From NCBI RefSeq assembly GCF_016056295.1, contig NZ_JAECZB010000026.1, positions 1 to 52,904 of the forward strand: a stretch of 52,904 bases of DNA, read 5' to 3'. The notes under the pieces were generated by a model that saw only the letters and a program-made list of their open reading frames with translations, was not told where the DNA came from and did no database searches. Below, one piece after another: positions 37,701 through 45,220 of the stretch. A program made the position numbers and the translations under genes. The stretch is from Atlanticothrix silvestris CENA357 (GTDB lineage: Bacteria > Cyanobacteriota > Cyanobacteriia > Cyanobacteriales > Nostocaceae). How positions within the stretch are numbered: position 1 is the stretch's first letter; the number at the start of each line of letters is the position of its first letter.

Positions 37701-39724
37701 CTAATCTTTACGGCCCCACTGAGGCTTCTATTGATGTCACAGCACATATTATTCGTCAACGTCCTGGTGAACAAGAAACTTGCATTCCTATAGGTAAAGC
37801 TATAGATAATGTGTATATCTTAATCTTGGATGAACAGATGCAGCCCGTAGCACCAGGACAAATGGGAGAACTATGGATTGGTGGTGTTCAACTGGCTAAA
37901 GGTTATCTCAAAGATCAACAACGCACAGATGATGCATTTCGTGTTAATCCCTTTTCTCACGTTCCAGGGAAACATTTATATAAAACTGGCGATTTGGCTA
38001 TAGAATTGCCCGATGGTAGTTTTGAGTATCATGGACGCATTGACCACCAAGTTAAAATACGTGGTTTCCGTGTAGAACTAGGTGAAATAGAAAGTGTTCT
38101 CAATAGCCATCCAGCGATTAACGAAGCTGCCGTTTTAGCTGTAGATTATGAAAATGGGCAAAAACGGTTAATAGCTTGCTTGGCTGGTTCCAAAGTAGAC
38201 AATCAACAAATTAAGGAATTTCTGGCTCAACGCTTACCTGATTACATGATTCCTCACCGATGGGAATGGCTAACCAGTCTACCAAAGACGCACAATGGTA
38301 AGCTAGACCGCAAAGCTATTCTGGCTTCTATTACCCAAGAACAGCCAAAGCCAGAAAACAACAAACAAACAGTATCCCAGGAATACTTACCTCTAGGGCC
38401 TGCTCAACGTTGGTTAGTGAAATACTTTGAACCTCCATACCAATGGAATGGGTACACGCGTTTTCTGTTCCATCAACCATTGGATGCAGAGATATTTGAC
38501 CAAGCTCTCAATGTTGTACTCGAACATCATCCTGCTTTGCGGACTGTGTTTGTTCAACAAGATCAACAATGGTATCAACAGTTAATTTCCCCAGAGCAAA
38601 AGTTGACCACTGAATTCTACGATGGTAGTCATCTCACATCTGCACAACGAGATAGTGAAATCCACCACCGGATACAAGAAATAGCTCAACAGTTTCAAAT
38701 CGATCAATGGCCGCTAATGAAAGTCATAGCGATCAAGGTCAATGAATCTTGCTACGATATATCGCTCGTTGGGCATCATATCATTGGTGATTTGCTGAGT
38801 ACTGGGGTGATTTTTAATCTATTATGGTTGACCTACAGCGAGTTGCTGGGGAAGCGAACTCTAAGTTTTAAGGATTTACCTCTGACACCTTCTTATGCAG
38901 ACTATGTGCGTGTGCTTCTGCAAGCAGAAAAACAGGGAGCTTTGGCAAGTCATGTAGATTATTGGAAATCTCAGTTTCCTTCTCAGGAATATACCTTCCA
39001 GGTTCCCTTTGACCATCAAAAAGGAGCTAATTTAGAAGCTTCTGCCGCCAGCGAAAAATTCACCCTCTCCAAAAACAGTAGTAACATTCTGTTACGTGAA
39101 GCCAAACAGCATTACAAATGCAATGTCTACACACTTTTACTTTCTACCCTATATCGGTTAATGGCTGAGTGGAGTGGACAGTCTTGGGTAGTAGTTAGCC
39201 ATCGCAGCCACGGCAGAAATATAGATAACAACCCCACATTTTTAAATAGTGTTGGTAATTTTGCGATGAATTTCCCTGTCGGGGTCAATGTAGGACATTC
39301 AAGCAAGTGGGAGAAAACCACCAAGCAAATCCAGGATAAATTTAACGAGTTGCCTATGAATGGTGTAACTTTCGATTGGATATCTGAGCAACTTCCTAAA
39401 CATATTTATCCTGACAATAATCTCACACCAGTCAGAGCCAATTACTTAGGAAATCGGACTGCTCCCTCATTGGAATTGTTTGAGTTTATTGAGGAAGACA
39501 GAGATAGTCGGTTGTCCTCTCCCGACCAGAAACGTACAGCGTTACTAGAGTTTTTCTTTTCCATCACCGATGGTGTTGTTCATTTAGAAATCCAATACTC
39601 TCGTAATTTCCATGTACCTGCAACCATTCGCAAACTTGGCGATCGCTACTTGGAACTAATGGCAGATATGCTAGCAGTTATATCTTTAGTAGGCAATGGT
39701 GTAGACGTGACAAATCACTCTTAA
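34778..39724 (+). CDS. NRPS of unusual order: ACP-C-PCP-A(Ser)-C/E-like
   Basis: A 1648-aa synthetase. ACP at about 5-85 (GLDSIKM, Ser39). Condensation domain at about 120-555; its HHxxxD motif reads EHLISD (253-258), keeping the catalytic second His. PCP at about 585-655 (GMDSLEL, Ser617). Adenylation domain at about 670-1180 (LYTSGSTGKPKG, YGPTEAS, Lys1175). Reading the ten specificity positions (D880, I881, W884, H923, V950, S952, L977, I985, D986, K1175) gives DIWHVSLIDK, close to the serine code DVWHLSLIDK. The last domain (1200-1640) is of the condensation/epimerization superfamily with HHIIGD (1333-1338); it has E-like features (SHGRN, LGNR) but lacks the epimerase Glu. PCP before A is not the canonical order, and there is no thioesterase. 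AGAGGA precedes the ATG. Confidence 0.9.
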   Translation: MSTNSLELQIFSLVAKITGHDAEELERDMFLEGNLGLDSIKMMELMNGLLQLIPPELQPKFMEVLPLQNLMQLQTLGDVVQIADKCLAPQVDNSDFNQGIPPQSESIINQNEQKTEKVEILSGQYFHLLGHWVINSISLFSTLRLQGDFNSNVAWQSWKDLLARHPMLRSRFLIPPDATRFKDYEMVVLENPTPPEIPVTDIRHLNSNAQEQLINDELHRCLNYEWQMTEWPLHRFFVFRLEDSVYQLVLANEHLISDALGCHVILREFMEIYRAHVCGEQPNLQPPTTVKDYSELVQSINAWQDPEEDKALVEYVNRRGKDSYLWNPTGNEITSLCPKFQNQRYSLGKAITNQLIAQTREWRLPLNSLLVSAFVRAVSKFEKSKNEPIMVQVPTSGRVYPGIDATDVVGSFAQNLSISLDLPAPHEDWQRLLNRVHQEIQQGLANGYDRAQTRQMAIAFRDNIVLENGKIPERMLPMYRRILKSNLYCPFTGQTNIKNKYGPIDVLDYRAGGINAAGTIDILQEIFDDCLHLFASYDSNFFPESVIDDLMQEYIAQIKELASLKIQSQQLTQPLQNTQPDVNIAQILQEIATEVCHSQITDNDMSKDLETELGMDSLELIRIVTRLEKRLGKVNRQGLLSCRSLQEMAVVLGKKQSVVKNPQPLEIPYLEIIEQAQRTPNAIAVTDGETQITYEELNRLSNQVANYLQAQGVKPGVFVGIMTRRGPLMFVGILGILKAGGTYVPLDPIYPHERIKYILEHAEIGILLTENRLKNKLAECLSEELPLHTLMFLDEGIFEQGKAWTQLNKKTWTRWSDIAPANVNTPDDLMTVLYTSGSTGKPKGVMLNHQGYMNRLVWMQNAFQLRYGDRVAQKTSCCFDISVWEIFWPLMVGATVYSVETETVKNPWLLAQWIKDNQINVMHFVPSLFGEFCNALETESWTFPDLRWLVFSGEALPVPFVQRWIDRYGMSVGLANLYGPTEASIDVTAHIIRQRPGEQETCIPIGKAIDNVYILILDEQMQPVAPGQMGELWIGGVQLAKGYLKDQQRTDDAFRVNPFSHVPGKHLYKTGDLAIELPDGSFEYHGRIDHQVKIRGFRVELGEIESVLNSHPAINEAAVLAVDYENGQKRLIACLAGSKVDNQQIKEFLAQRLPDYMIPHRWEWLTSLPKTHNGKLDRKAILASITQEQPKPENNKQTVSQEYLPLGPAQRWLVKYFEPPYQWNGYTRFLFHQPLDAEIFDQALNVVLEHHPALRTVFVQQDQQWYQQLISPEQKLTTEFYDGSHLTSAQRDSEIHHRIQEIAQQFQIDQWPLMKVIAIKVNESCYDISLVGHHIIGDLLSTGVIFNLLWLTYSELLGKRTLSFKDLPLTPSYADYVRVLLQAEKQGALASHVDYWKSQFPSQEYTFQVPFDHQKGANLEASAASEKFTLSKNSSNILLREAKQHYKCNVYTLLLSTLYRLMAEWSGQSWVVVSHRSHGRNIDNNPTFLNSVGNFAMNFPVGVNVGHSSKWEKTTKQIQDKFNELPMNGVTFDWISEQLPKHIYPDNNLTPVRANYLGNRTAPSLELFEFIEEDRDSRLSSPDQKRTALLEFFFSITDGVVHLEIQYSRNFHVPATIRKLGDRYLELMADMLAVISLVGNGVDVTNHS

Positions 39725-39968
39725 CGTACTACACGCTGACCACAAGCGATCAATCTGCCTGAGACTACTAGTTTGCCAAGTTCCCTTGGTTGGGTAAAAG
39801 GGAAAGATGTTTTATCCCTTACCCTTTTACCCTCTTGTTTATAGCCTTGCTTCTGGATGAGGTACATTACTCTAGCCTCTAGCCCCTAACCCCTTTCTTC
39901 GTGTATTACATATCACACCAGTGATATGATGCTGAAAATGTCAATAAAGCTTCGTTAAAACCCTAAAT
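39725..39968. other. Spacer after the NRPS gene with inverted and dispersed repeats
   Basis: GGGTAAAAGGG near 39794 and CCCTTTTACCC near 39824 can pair and may end the NRPS transcript. CTAGCCTCTAGCCCCTAACCCC near 39873 resembles the heptamer repeat at the right window edge. ATATCAC-ACCA-GTGATAT (39909-39926) is a short palindrome that could be an operator of the next gene. Confidence 0.45.
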
Positions 39969-40958
39969 ATGCGTACTTACCAACTTTCTACACTTCTTGG
40001 ACTTACCACCTCCGTTGCCTTATCTGCAACTGCACCTGCTCAAGCCGCAAACTTCAACTTTGACTACAACCAACTGCAATTTATTACATCACGACCAATC
40101 GCATCTAATAGTTTTTTGGGGTTAAATGGATTACCGACTGAAAACCAAGGGTTTACACCTTTTTTTAATCCAGATCCTACGGCTCCAGATCACGGTCATA
40201 GGGAGATTGGTTTGAACTCACGTCGAGACTTTCCAGTTTTCAATAATGCCCCTTACTACGGTACTGGTAGGCAAGGAAGCCCTGAAGAACCTGCTAGCGG
40301 TGCTACTAGAATGACAACTTTAATTAGCACTAATAACTTCCCTACCTTTAGCAGCTATCTAACAAATAACAGCATTCCCCTAAATGATATTGGCTTTGTA
40401 TTTGGTCAAAAGAGCGATCGCGATTTTAGCAAAACTTGGAATTTAGGCTCAGATCTTTTTGGTAAAGATTGGTACGCTGATCCCAATACGCCTCTTGAGG
40501 AAAGAATTTATAAAGCTAATCCCGATGATGTGGAAATAGCTTTGTATAGCGGTGCGACTAAATTACTCGATTTTGGATATTCTGATTTTTATTCAATTAT
40601 CGATTATGGTTCTACAACATCATTTGATGATGATTTTGAAAGTAGTTTTACTGACCCAGTTGCAGCAACAAAAGCATCTGGTTTAAATCCATTGCTGGCA
40701 GGTTTAGCTGAAGCTTTTTTAGATGATGTTAGCGTTGCTGGCGGTGCAGTCCAGATAGTTAACGAAAATTTTGGAGAACTGGACATTAATTTTGCCAGCG
40801 GCAATGGATATGATATATTGCTGCTGCCATACCCGATGCAAATCCGCGCAGTTGCTCTGAAAACAGTACCAGAATCTTCTATTTCATGGGCAGTATTTAT
40901 GTTTGGAGTTTTAGTTGCTGTTTCGCGGCTTAAAAAACAACATAGCCAGCATGGATAG
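39969..40958 (+). CDS. Exported protein with PEP-CTERM-like C-terminal tail
   Basis: Function not recognised. 329 aa. An N-terminal signal peptide is seen (LLGLTTSVALSATAPAQA, cleavage near residue 27). The body is rich in Asn, Asp, Ser and aromatic residues with few Lys, as in secreted cyanobacterial proteins. The C-terminus has VPESS, one hydrophobic span (WAVFMFGVLVAV) and a basic RLKKQ tail, which is the PEP-CTERM sorting-signal layout with PES in place of PEP. Such proteins are exported and processed by exosortase. It follows the NRPS gene by 244 bp on the same strand but has no cluster motif, so a link to the cluster is doubtful. Confidence 0.65.
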   Translation: MRTYQLSTLLGLTTSVALSATAPAQAANFNFDYNQLQFITSRPIASNSFLGLNGLPTENQGFTPFFNPDPTAPDHGHREIGLNSRRDFPVFNNAPYYGTGRQGSPEEPASGATRMTTLISTNNFPTFSSYLTNNSIPLNDIGFVFGQKSDRDFSKTWNLGSDLFGKDWYADPNTPLEERIYKANPDDVEIALYSGATKLLDFGYSDFYSIIDYGSTTSFDDDFESSFTDPVAATKASGLNPLLAGLAEAFLDDVSVAGGAVQIVNENFGELDINFASGNGYDILLLPYPMQIRAVALKTVPESSISWAVFMFGVLVAVSRLKKQHSQHG

Positions 40959-41212
40959 TAAATGCAATTCTGACATTAATTCTCCTTAATTATAGCAGAA
41001 AACAGGCTTAAAAGCCTCTTGCTGTATAGGTTTTATGATTAATTTATGTTCTAACCTAAGCGGCAACTGCTATAGTTTTGGCAACCAACATAATACCAAT
41101 TTCTCAAAGTGTAGATGTGGCATTGCAACATCTACACAACTACCTTGGTTTTATCTACCCAAGAATGTGTTTTCATCATTCATGAAATTCGTAGAACTCG
41201 CCCCATAGAATT

Positions 41213-41932
41213 ATGTCAAAAATGAATTCTTTTATGTCCATAAAAGCACTTTACCGAACTACTGGTTTGGTATTAATTGTTGAAAGTCTGCTGCTGTTTG
41301 TACCAGTTTTTATTCTTGGTGCAGCAATCAACTGGCCCGCTAGCCTTGGTGAACCTGCTAGTGTGATGTTGCCATTGCTCATCGAAAAAGCTGAACCAGT
41401 GAGAATTGGTTATCTCATCTACCTTCTTTATTCGCTACTTTTTTGGGTAGTGGCCTTATTAACTGCTCGTGTGATTAGCAATGGAGAAACAAACTCCGTA
41501 TGGCTCCAAGTCGCAACAGGTTTCGGAATCGCATCGTCAGTGACTCGTTGTCTCGGCATTATTCGTTGGTTAGTACCGATGCCAGCCTTAGCACAAGTCT
41601 ATACTGATCCTTCAACCTCTGGACAAACGCGAGAAGCGATCGCTGTTGTCTATAAAACCCTCAATGACTACGCTGGATCTGTAGGTGAAGTACTAGGTGT
41701 TAGCCTATTTACTGTATTGTGGTTAACGATAATCTCTATTTACTTGTTGCGCTCAAGAACACTACCACGTTGGCTCGGACTATTCGGGATTATCGCTGCT
41801 TTATTTTTAGCAACTCAACTAGTAGAACTATTTGGAGTAGATCTGGGAGCATTTATCAGTGTATCTGTAACCATGCTGCAACTCTGGTTTTTAGTTGCAG
41901 GTGTGATGTTATTAACACATAAGAATACTTAA
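41213..41932 (+). CDS. DUF4386 family membrane protein
   Basis: An integral membrane protein of the DUF4386 family, of unknown function. 239 aa with about six hydrophobic segments; the LYRTTGLVLIVESLL start and the RCLGIIRWLVPMPALA and LPRWLGLFGIIAA stretches are in keeping with the family. The SDR gene follows after 31 bp, so the two probably form an operon. The 254-bp spacer upstream shows no cluster motif. Confidence 0.8.
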   Translation: MSKMNSFMSIKALYRTTGLVLIVESLLLFVPVFILGAAINWPASLGEPASVMLPLLIEKAEPVRIGYLIYLLYSLLFWVVALLTARVISNGETNSVWLQVATGFGIASSVTRCLGIIRWLVPMPALAQVYTDPSTSGQTREAIAVVYKTLNDYAGSVGEVLGVSLFTVLWLTIISIYLLRSRTLPRWLGLFGIIAALFLATQLVELFGVDLGAFISVSVTMLQLWFLVAGVMLLTHKNT

Positions 41933-41963
41933 ACTTCGCATCATCCTTATATAAAGCCAATTC

Positions 41964-42923
41964 ATGAATACAACAGACGAACTCCATGTAATTTTTGGTA
42001 CTGGCCCACTAGCAAAATCCGTCATGCGTGAACTACTTGTCCGCAACAAACGGGTGCGAATGGTCAACCGCAGCGGTAAAGCAGATGTACCCTCTAATGT
42101 TGAAATCATCGCCAGCGATGCTTATAATCCTGACAATACACGTCTGGTTACTACTGGGGCGACAGTTGTTTACCAATGCGCGCAGCCAGGTTACACCCAA
42201 TGGCCAGAATTTTTCCCATCCTTGCAAGCAAGCATTGTAGAAGGGGCAGCTGCCAACGGTGCAAAGCTTGTTGTAGGAGATAATCTCTATATGTATGGCC
42301 CTGTAAACGGTGTGTTGCGAGAAGATCTGCCGAATGCGGCAACCACCCGTAAAGGCCGTGTCCGTGGCCAGATGACAGAGGCACTTTTGGATGCACACCG
42401 CCGTGGTATTGTACGAGTGGCTATTGGTCGAGCATCGGACTTTTATGGCCCAGAAGTGCTTGGTTCTGCAATGGGCGATCGCGTTTTTTCTCCTATACTG
42501 ACTGGGAAGCCTGCATCAGCAGTCGGTGAAATTGATCTGCCCCATACGTATACTTTTATCGATGACTTTGGCAAGGCGTTGGTAGTGTTAGGCGAACATG
42601 ATAATGCATTGGGTCAAATTTGGCATATTCCGAATGCTGAAACTATCACTACTCGCCAGTTTATCACCATAGCTTTTGAAGAAGCTGGACACCCACCAAA
42701 AATAAGTAAGATGGGTAAGTTTATGATGCGACTGGGTGGTATTTTTATCCCAGAAGCTCGTGAAGCCGTCGAGATGATGTATGAATTTGATGAACCTTTT
42801 GTTGTAAATCATGATAAGTACGTCCAAGCGTTTGGCAACCATGCTACCCCTTTGCGTGAGGCTATTCGACGCACTCTGGCATGGTATAGCAAACATCTCA
42901 AAACTTTAACTTTAAAACCGTAA
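41964..42923 (+). CDS. NAD-dependent epimerase/dehydratase (extended SDR family)
   Basis: An extended short-chain dehydrogenase/reductase of the NAD(P)-dependent epimerase type; substrate unknown. 319 aa. The Rossmann nucleotide motif appears near the N-terminus as VIFGTGPLAKSV (about 10-21), with Gly-rich spacing a little different from the usual GxxGxxG. YMYGPVNG (about 110-117) stands where the catalytic Tyr region lies in extended SDRs. It follows the DUF4386 gene by 31 bp. Between the NRPS and DAHP synthase genes it could in principle act on the cluster product, but nothing in the sequence ties it to that. Confidence 0.8.
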   Translation: MNTTDELHVIFGTGPLAKSVMRELLVRNKRVRMVNRSGKADVPSNVEIIASDAYNPDNTRLVTTGATVVYQCAQPGYTQWPEFFPSLQASIVEGAAANGAKLVVGDNLYMYGPVNGVLREDLPNAATTRKGRVRGQMTEALLDAHRRGIVRVAIGRASDFYGPEVLGSAMGDRVFSPILTGKPASAVGEIDLPHTYTFIDDFGKALVVLGEHDNALGQIWHIPNAETITTRQFITIAFEEAGHPPKISKMGKFMMRLGGIFIPEAREAVEMMYEFDEPFVVNHDKYVQAFGNHATPLREAIRRTLAWYSKHLKTLTLKP

Positions 42924-43023
42924 AGGCTTTAGTCCTCAAAATAACGGCTTCAGGCCCTTACTACACAGAAAAATGTAAATTTTTCGCCATCCTTGCATAA
43001 ATCCTAGAAATAACAAGAATTTC

Positions 43024-43058
43024 AGCATACTTGCGATCAAGGCGATCGCAAGTATGCT
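43024..43058. terminator. Hairpin with perfect 15-bp stem after the SDR gene
   Basis: AGCATACTTGCGATC (43024-43038) pairs perfectly with GATCGCAAGTATGCT (43044-43058) over a 5-nt loop. A run of A residues, not T, follows soon after, so it is not a textbook terminator, but it could end the DUF4386-SDR transcript. Confidence 0.5.
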
Positions 43059-43205
43059 GCTGCGACGTTAAAAAAGTCGACGTTGCATAAATGCGGGATG
43101 AATTGCTTCACGCAGAGGCGCAGAGATGCAGAGAAAAAGTCTAAAATCAATACTTTTGTAAGAGATCTAATATACATCTATATCTTCAAAATAACTTTTT
43201 TTAAA

Positions 43206-43237
43206 TTGCATAAATATAGAGTATTTAACTGATTAAT
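43206..43237 (+). promoter_or_regulatory. Cluster motif copy 6 (upstream of DAHP synthase gene)
   Basis: TTGCATAAAT, 13 nt, CTGATTAAT, followed by ATTTAGCAG. The first block is perfect; the second block and its tail most resemble the PAL copy (CTGATAAAT, ATATAACAG). It lies 85 bp before the start codon. Confidence 0.4.
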
Positions 43238-43321
43238 ATTTAGCAGTAAATCAGTGAAGCTAGATAAAAGTTTTCGCTAAAAATTATCAAATTTTCCAAT
43301 ATTTAGGGAGTATGTGAACTA

Positions 43322-44425
43322 GTGATTATTGTAATGAAACCCTTTGCCCCATCTGCGGAAATCGAACAAATAAACGAAGAAATACGCCGCCATCAACTTA
43401 CACCAGAAATTTGTCTAGGTCATCACAAAGTAGTAATTGGTTTAGTAGGCGATACCTCAGAAATTGATCCGCGCCAGATTCAAAATTTAAACCCTTTTAT
43501 AGAGCAGGTGATTAGGGTTAAAAAGCCTTTCAAACGTGCTTCTTTAGAATTTCGCTATGGGGAACATAGTGAAGTTGTAGTACCAACACCTAATGGCTCT
43601 GTAATTTTTGGACAAAACCATCCTTTAGTTGTAGTTGCTGGGCCTTGTTCCGTAGAAAACGAAGAAATGATCGTAGAAGCAGCACAGGTAGTGAAAAGAT
43701 GCGGAGCGCAATTTCTACGTGGCGGAGCATATAAACCCCGTACATCTCCTTATGCTTTCCAAGGACATGGTGAAAGTGCCCTAGCGTTGTTAGCAAAAGC
43801 TAAAGAAGTGACGGGTTTAGGGATCATTACAGAAATCATGGACGCTGATGATTTAGACAAGCTCATCGAAGTAGCAGATGTGCTGCAAATTGGGGCTCGA
43901 AATATGCAGAATTTTTCACTTCTTAAAAAACTAGGAGCTACCACTAAGCCAGTGCTGCTGAAGCGTGGACTGTCAGCCACTATTGAAGATTGGTTAATGT
44001 CAGCGGAGTATATTCTAGCAGCAGGTAATCCCAACGTCATACTGTGTGAGCGAGGAATTCGCACCTTTGACCGACAGTTTACTAGAAATACTCTTGATAT
44101 ATCTGCAATACCAGTTTTGCGAACCCTAACTCACTTACCTATCATGATTGATCCTAGCCATGCTACTGGCAAATCCGAATTTGTGCCAACTATGGCAATG
44201 GCATCAATAGCTGCTGGTGCAGATTCTCTCATGATTGAAGTTCACCCCAACCCAGCCAAAGCATTCTCAGATGGGCCTCAATCACTTACATTGGAAGGAT
44301 TTAAGGAATTAATGCACGAAATAACTGCCCTAAGCACATTCTTTGGTCGCTGGACTCAAAACAATAGTGTAAATATAAGACCAAAGGCTACCTCATTGGT
44401 GAGTCATTTGACATACTCATCTTAA
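43322..44425 (+). CDS. aroF: 3-deoxy-7-phosphoheptulonate synthase (DAHP synthase, type I-beta)
   Basis: Joins phosphoenolpyruvate and erythrose 4-phosphate to DAHP, the first step of the shikimate pathway to phenylalanine, tyrosine and tryptophan. 367 aa. An N-terminal ferredoxin-like domain (about 1-70), typical of the I-beta class and used for feedback control, precedes the barrel with GPCSVEN (108-114), an RGGAYKPRTSPYAFQG stretch, QIGARNMQN, LLKRG and DPSHATGK. The GTG at 43322 is chosen because GGGAG ends 11 nt before it; the ATG 12 bases on is too far. A cluster-type motif lies upstream, so this copy may be tuned to feed phenylalanine to PAL. A housekeeping copy elsewhere in the genome would be expected. 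Confidence 0.93.
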   Translation: MIIVMKPFAPSAEIEQINEEIRRHQLTPEICLGHHKVVIGLVGDTSEIDPRQIQNLNPFIEQVIRVKKPFKRASLEFRYGEHSEVVVPTPNGSVIFGQNHPLVVVAGPCSVENEEMIVEAAQVVKRCGAQFLRGGAYKPRTSPYAFQGHGESALALLAKAKEVTGLGIITEIMDADDLDKLIEVADVLQIGARNMQNFSLLKKLGATTKPVLLKRGLSATIEDWLMSAEYILAAGNPNVILCERGIRTFDRQFTRNTLDISAIPVLRTLTHLPIMIDPSHATGKSEFVPTMAMASIAAGADSLMIEVHPNPAKAFSDGPQSLTLEGFKELMHEITALSTFFGRWTQNNSVNIRPKATSLVSHLTYSS

Positions 44426-44842
44426 AGAATGTTTTAAAAGTCCTTAGTAATGTATTAAATACTTTTAGCTCCCCTTAAATCCACGACACTTGCTTTAAGC
44501 CGGGAAGCCAGTCCAACGCAGTGTCTCCCCTTTTTAAGGGGGACTATGATTCCAGTTCCCACCTTTTTAATTTAAGGGGGGTTAGGGGGGATAAATAAGT
44601 GTTCAAAGTCACAATCAAGCACTTTTCAAACAACCTTTAGGGTAATTCTAAACCCCTAACTATCTTGTTGCTGATAACGGATGTGAAAGCTTCAACGCTA
44701 ATAAAGTCTTGAGTGGATAGGCTCGAATATATAGCAAAGAGCATATACGATTAGGATATTTTGAGAGTGTTAATGTCAAAAACAGTAATATTTTTCCAAC
44801 CAACGTATAAACCTATTTTTTCTTTTTACGGGCTTAAAAACT
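44426..44842. other. Repeat-containing spacer after DAHP synthase
   Basis: 417 bp. About 44470-44595 is a dispersed repeat with CTCCCCTTAAAT, CCCCTTTTTAAGGGGGAC and TTTAAGGGGGGTTAGGGG, a self-complementary family common in Nostoc intergenic DNA. It could act as a terminator of the DAHP synthase transcript. No gene is seen. Confidence 0.55.
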
Positions 44843-45220
44843 ATGTCTACTATATCTGAATTATCACAATTAAAACAAGGTCTAGAAACAGGCGAAGTTG
44901 AGAAAGGCATTAAACTTATAGGACTACATATCTCAGAATTTGAACTCACTCAACTCGAACGTGGCAATACTATTTCGCTAGAAAACAGAAGGTTAGGTGA
45001 AATTGGTTCTGTATTTATCCTAGCAGAAGCTCTTTCGGCAGTGAATTCCGTTAAAAGAAATATTACTTTTCAAGACTTACCACAGACGGTTAGAGAGTTT
45101 TCCTGGTGTTCCGGAGTTCCAATTTACTGTTGGAATTCTGATTTAATCGGAAAGTGTTGTCTGATCTTAACTTTGGTAGATGGGAAGCCTGCAATAAGAG
45201 TTTCATCTCAAAAGCTATGA
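44843..45220 (+). CDS. Hypothetical protein, 125 aa
   Basis: I do not recognise this protein. It is acidic at the N-terminus and lacks signal peptide and membrane segments, so it should be cytosolic. It contains a repeated Leu/Glu pattern (SELSQLKQGLETGEVEKGIK), a NRRLGEIGSVF segment and several Cys in the second half (EFSWCSG, YCW, GKCCLIL). The frame is open with an ATG, and base composition matches that of neighbouring genes. It stands alone, with repeats on both sides. Confidence 0.55.
   Translation: MSTISELSQLKQGLETGEVEKGIKLIGLHISEFELTQLERGNTISLENRRLGEIGSVFILAEALSAVNSVKRNITFQDLPQTVREFSWCSGVPIYCWNSDLIGKCCLILTLVDGKPAIRVSSQKL

Larger units (their letters stand above)
42924..43321. other. 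Spacer upstream of DAHP synthase
   Basis: 398 bp with a 15-bp hairpin (43024-43058), a CGCAGAGGCGCAGAGATGCAG repeat near 43113 of the same kind as at 26581, and a cluster motif copy (43206). Two further TTGCATAAAT blocks (42994 and 43084) lack the second block; they may be decayed copies. Confidence 0.5.

Noticed and set aside
42994-43093. Two more TTGCATAAAT blocks as cluster motif copies
   Set aside because: The second block is missing at the 13-nt distance in both; at most they are decayed copies.
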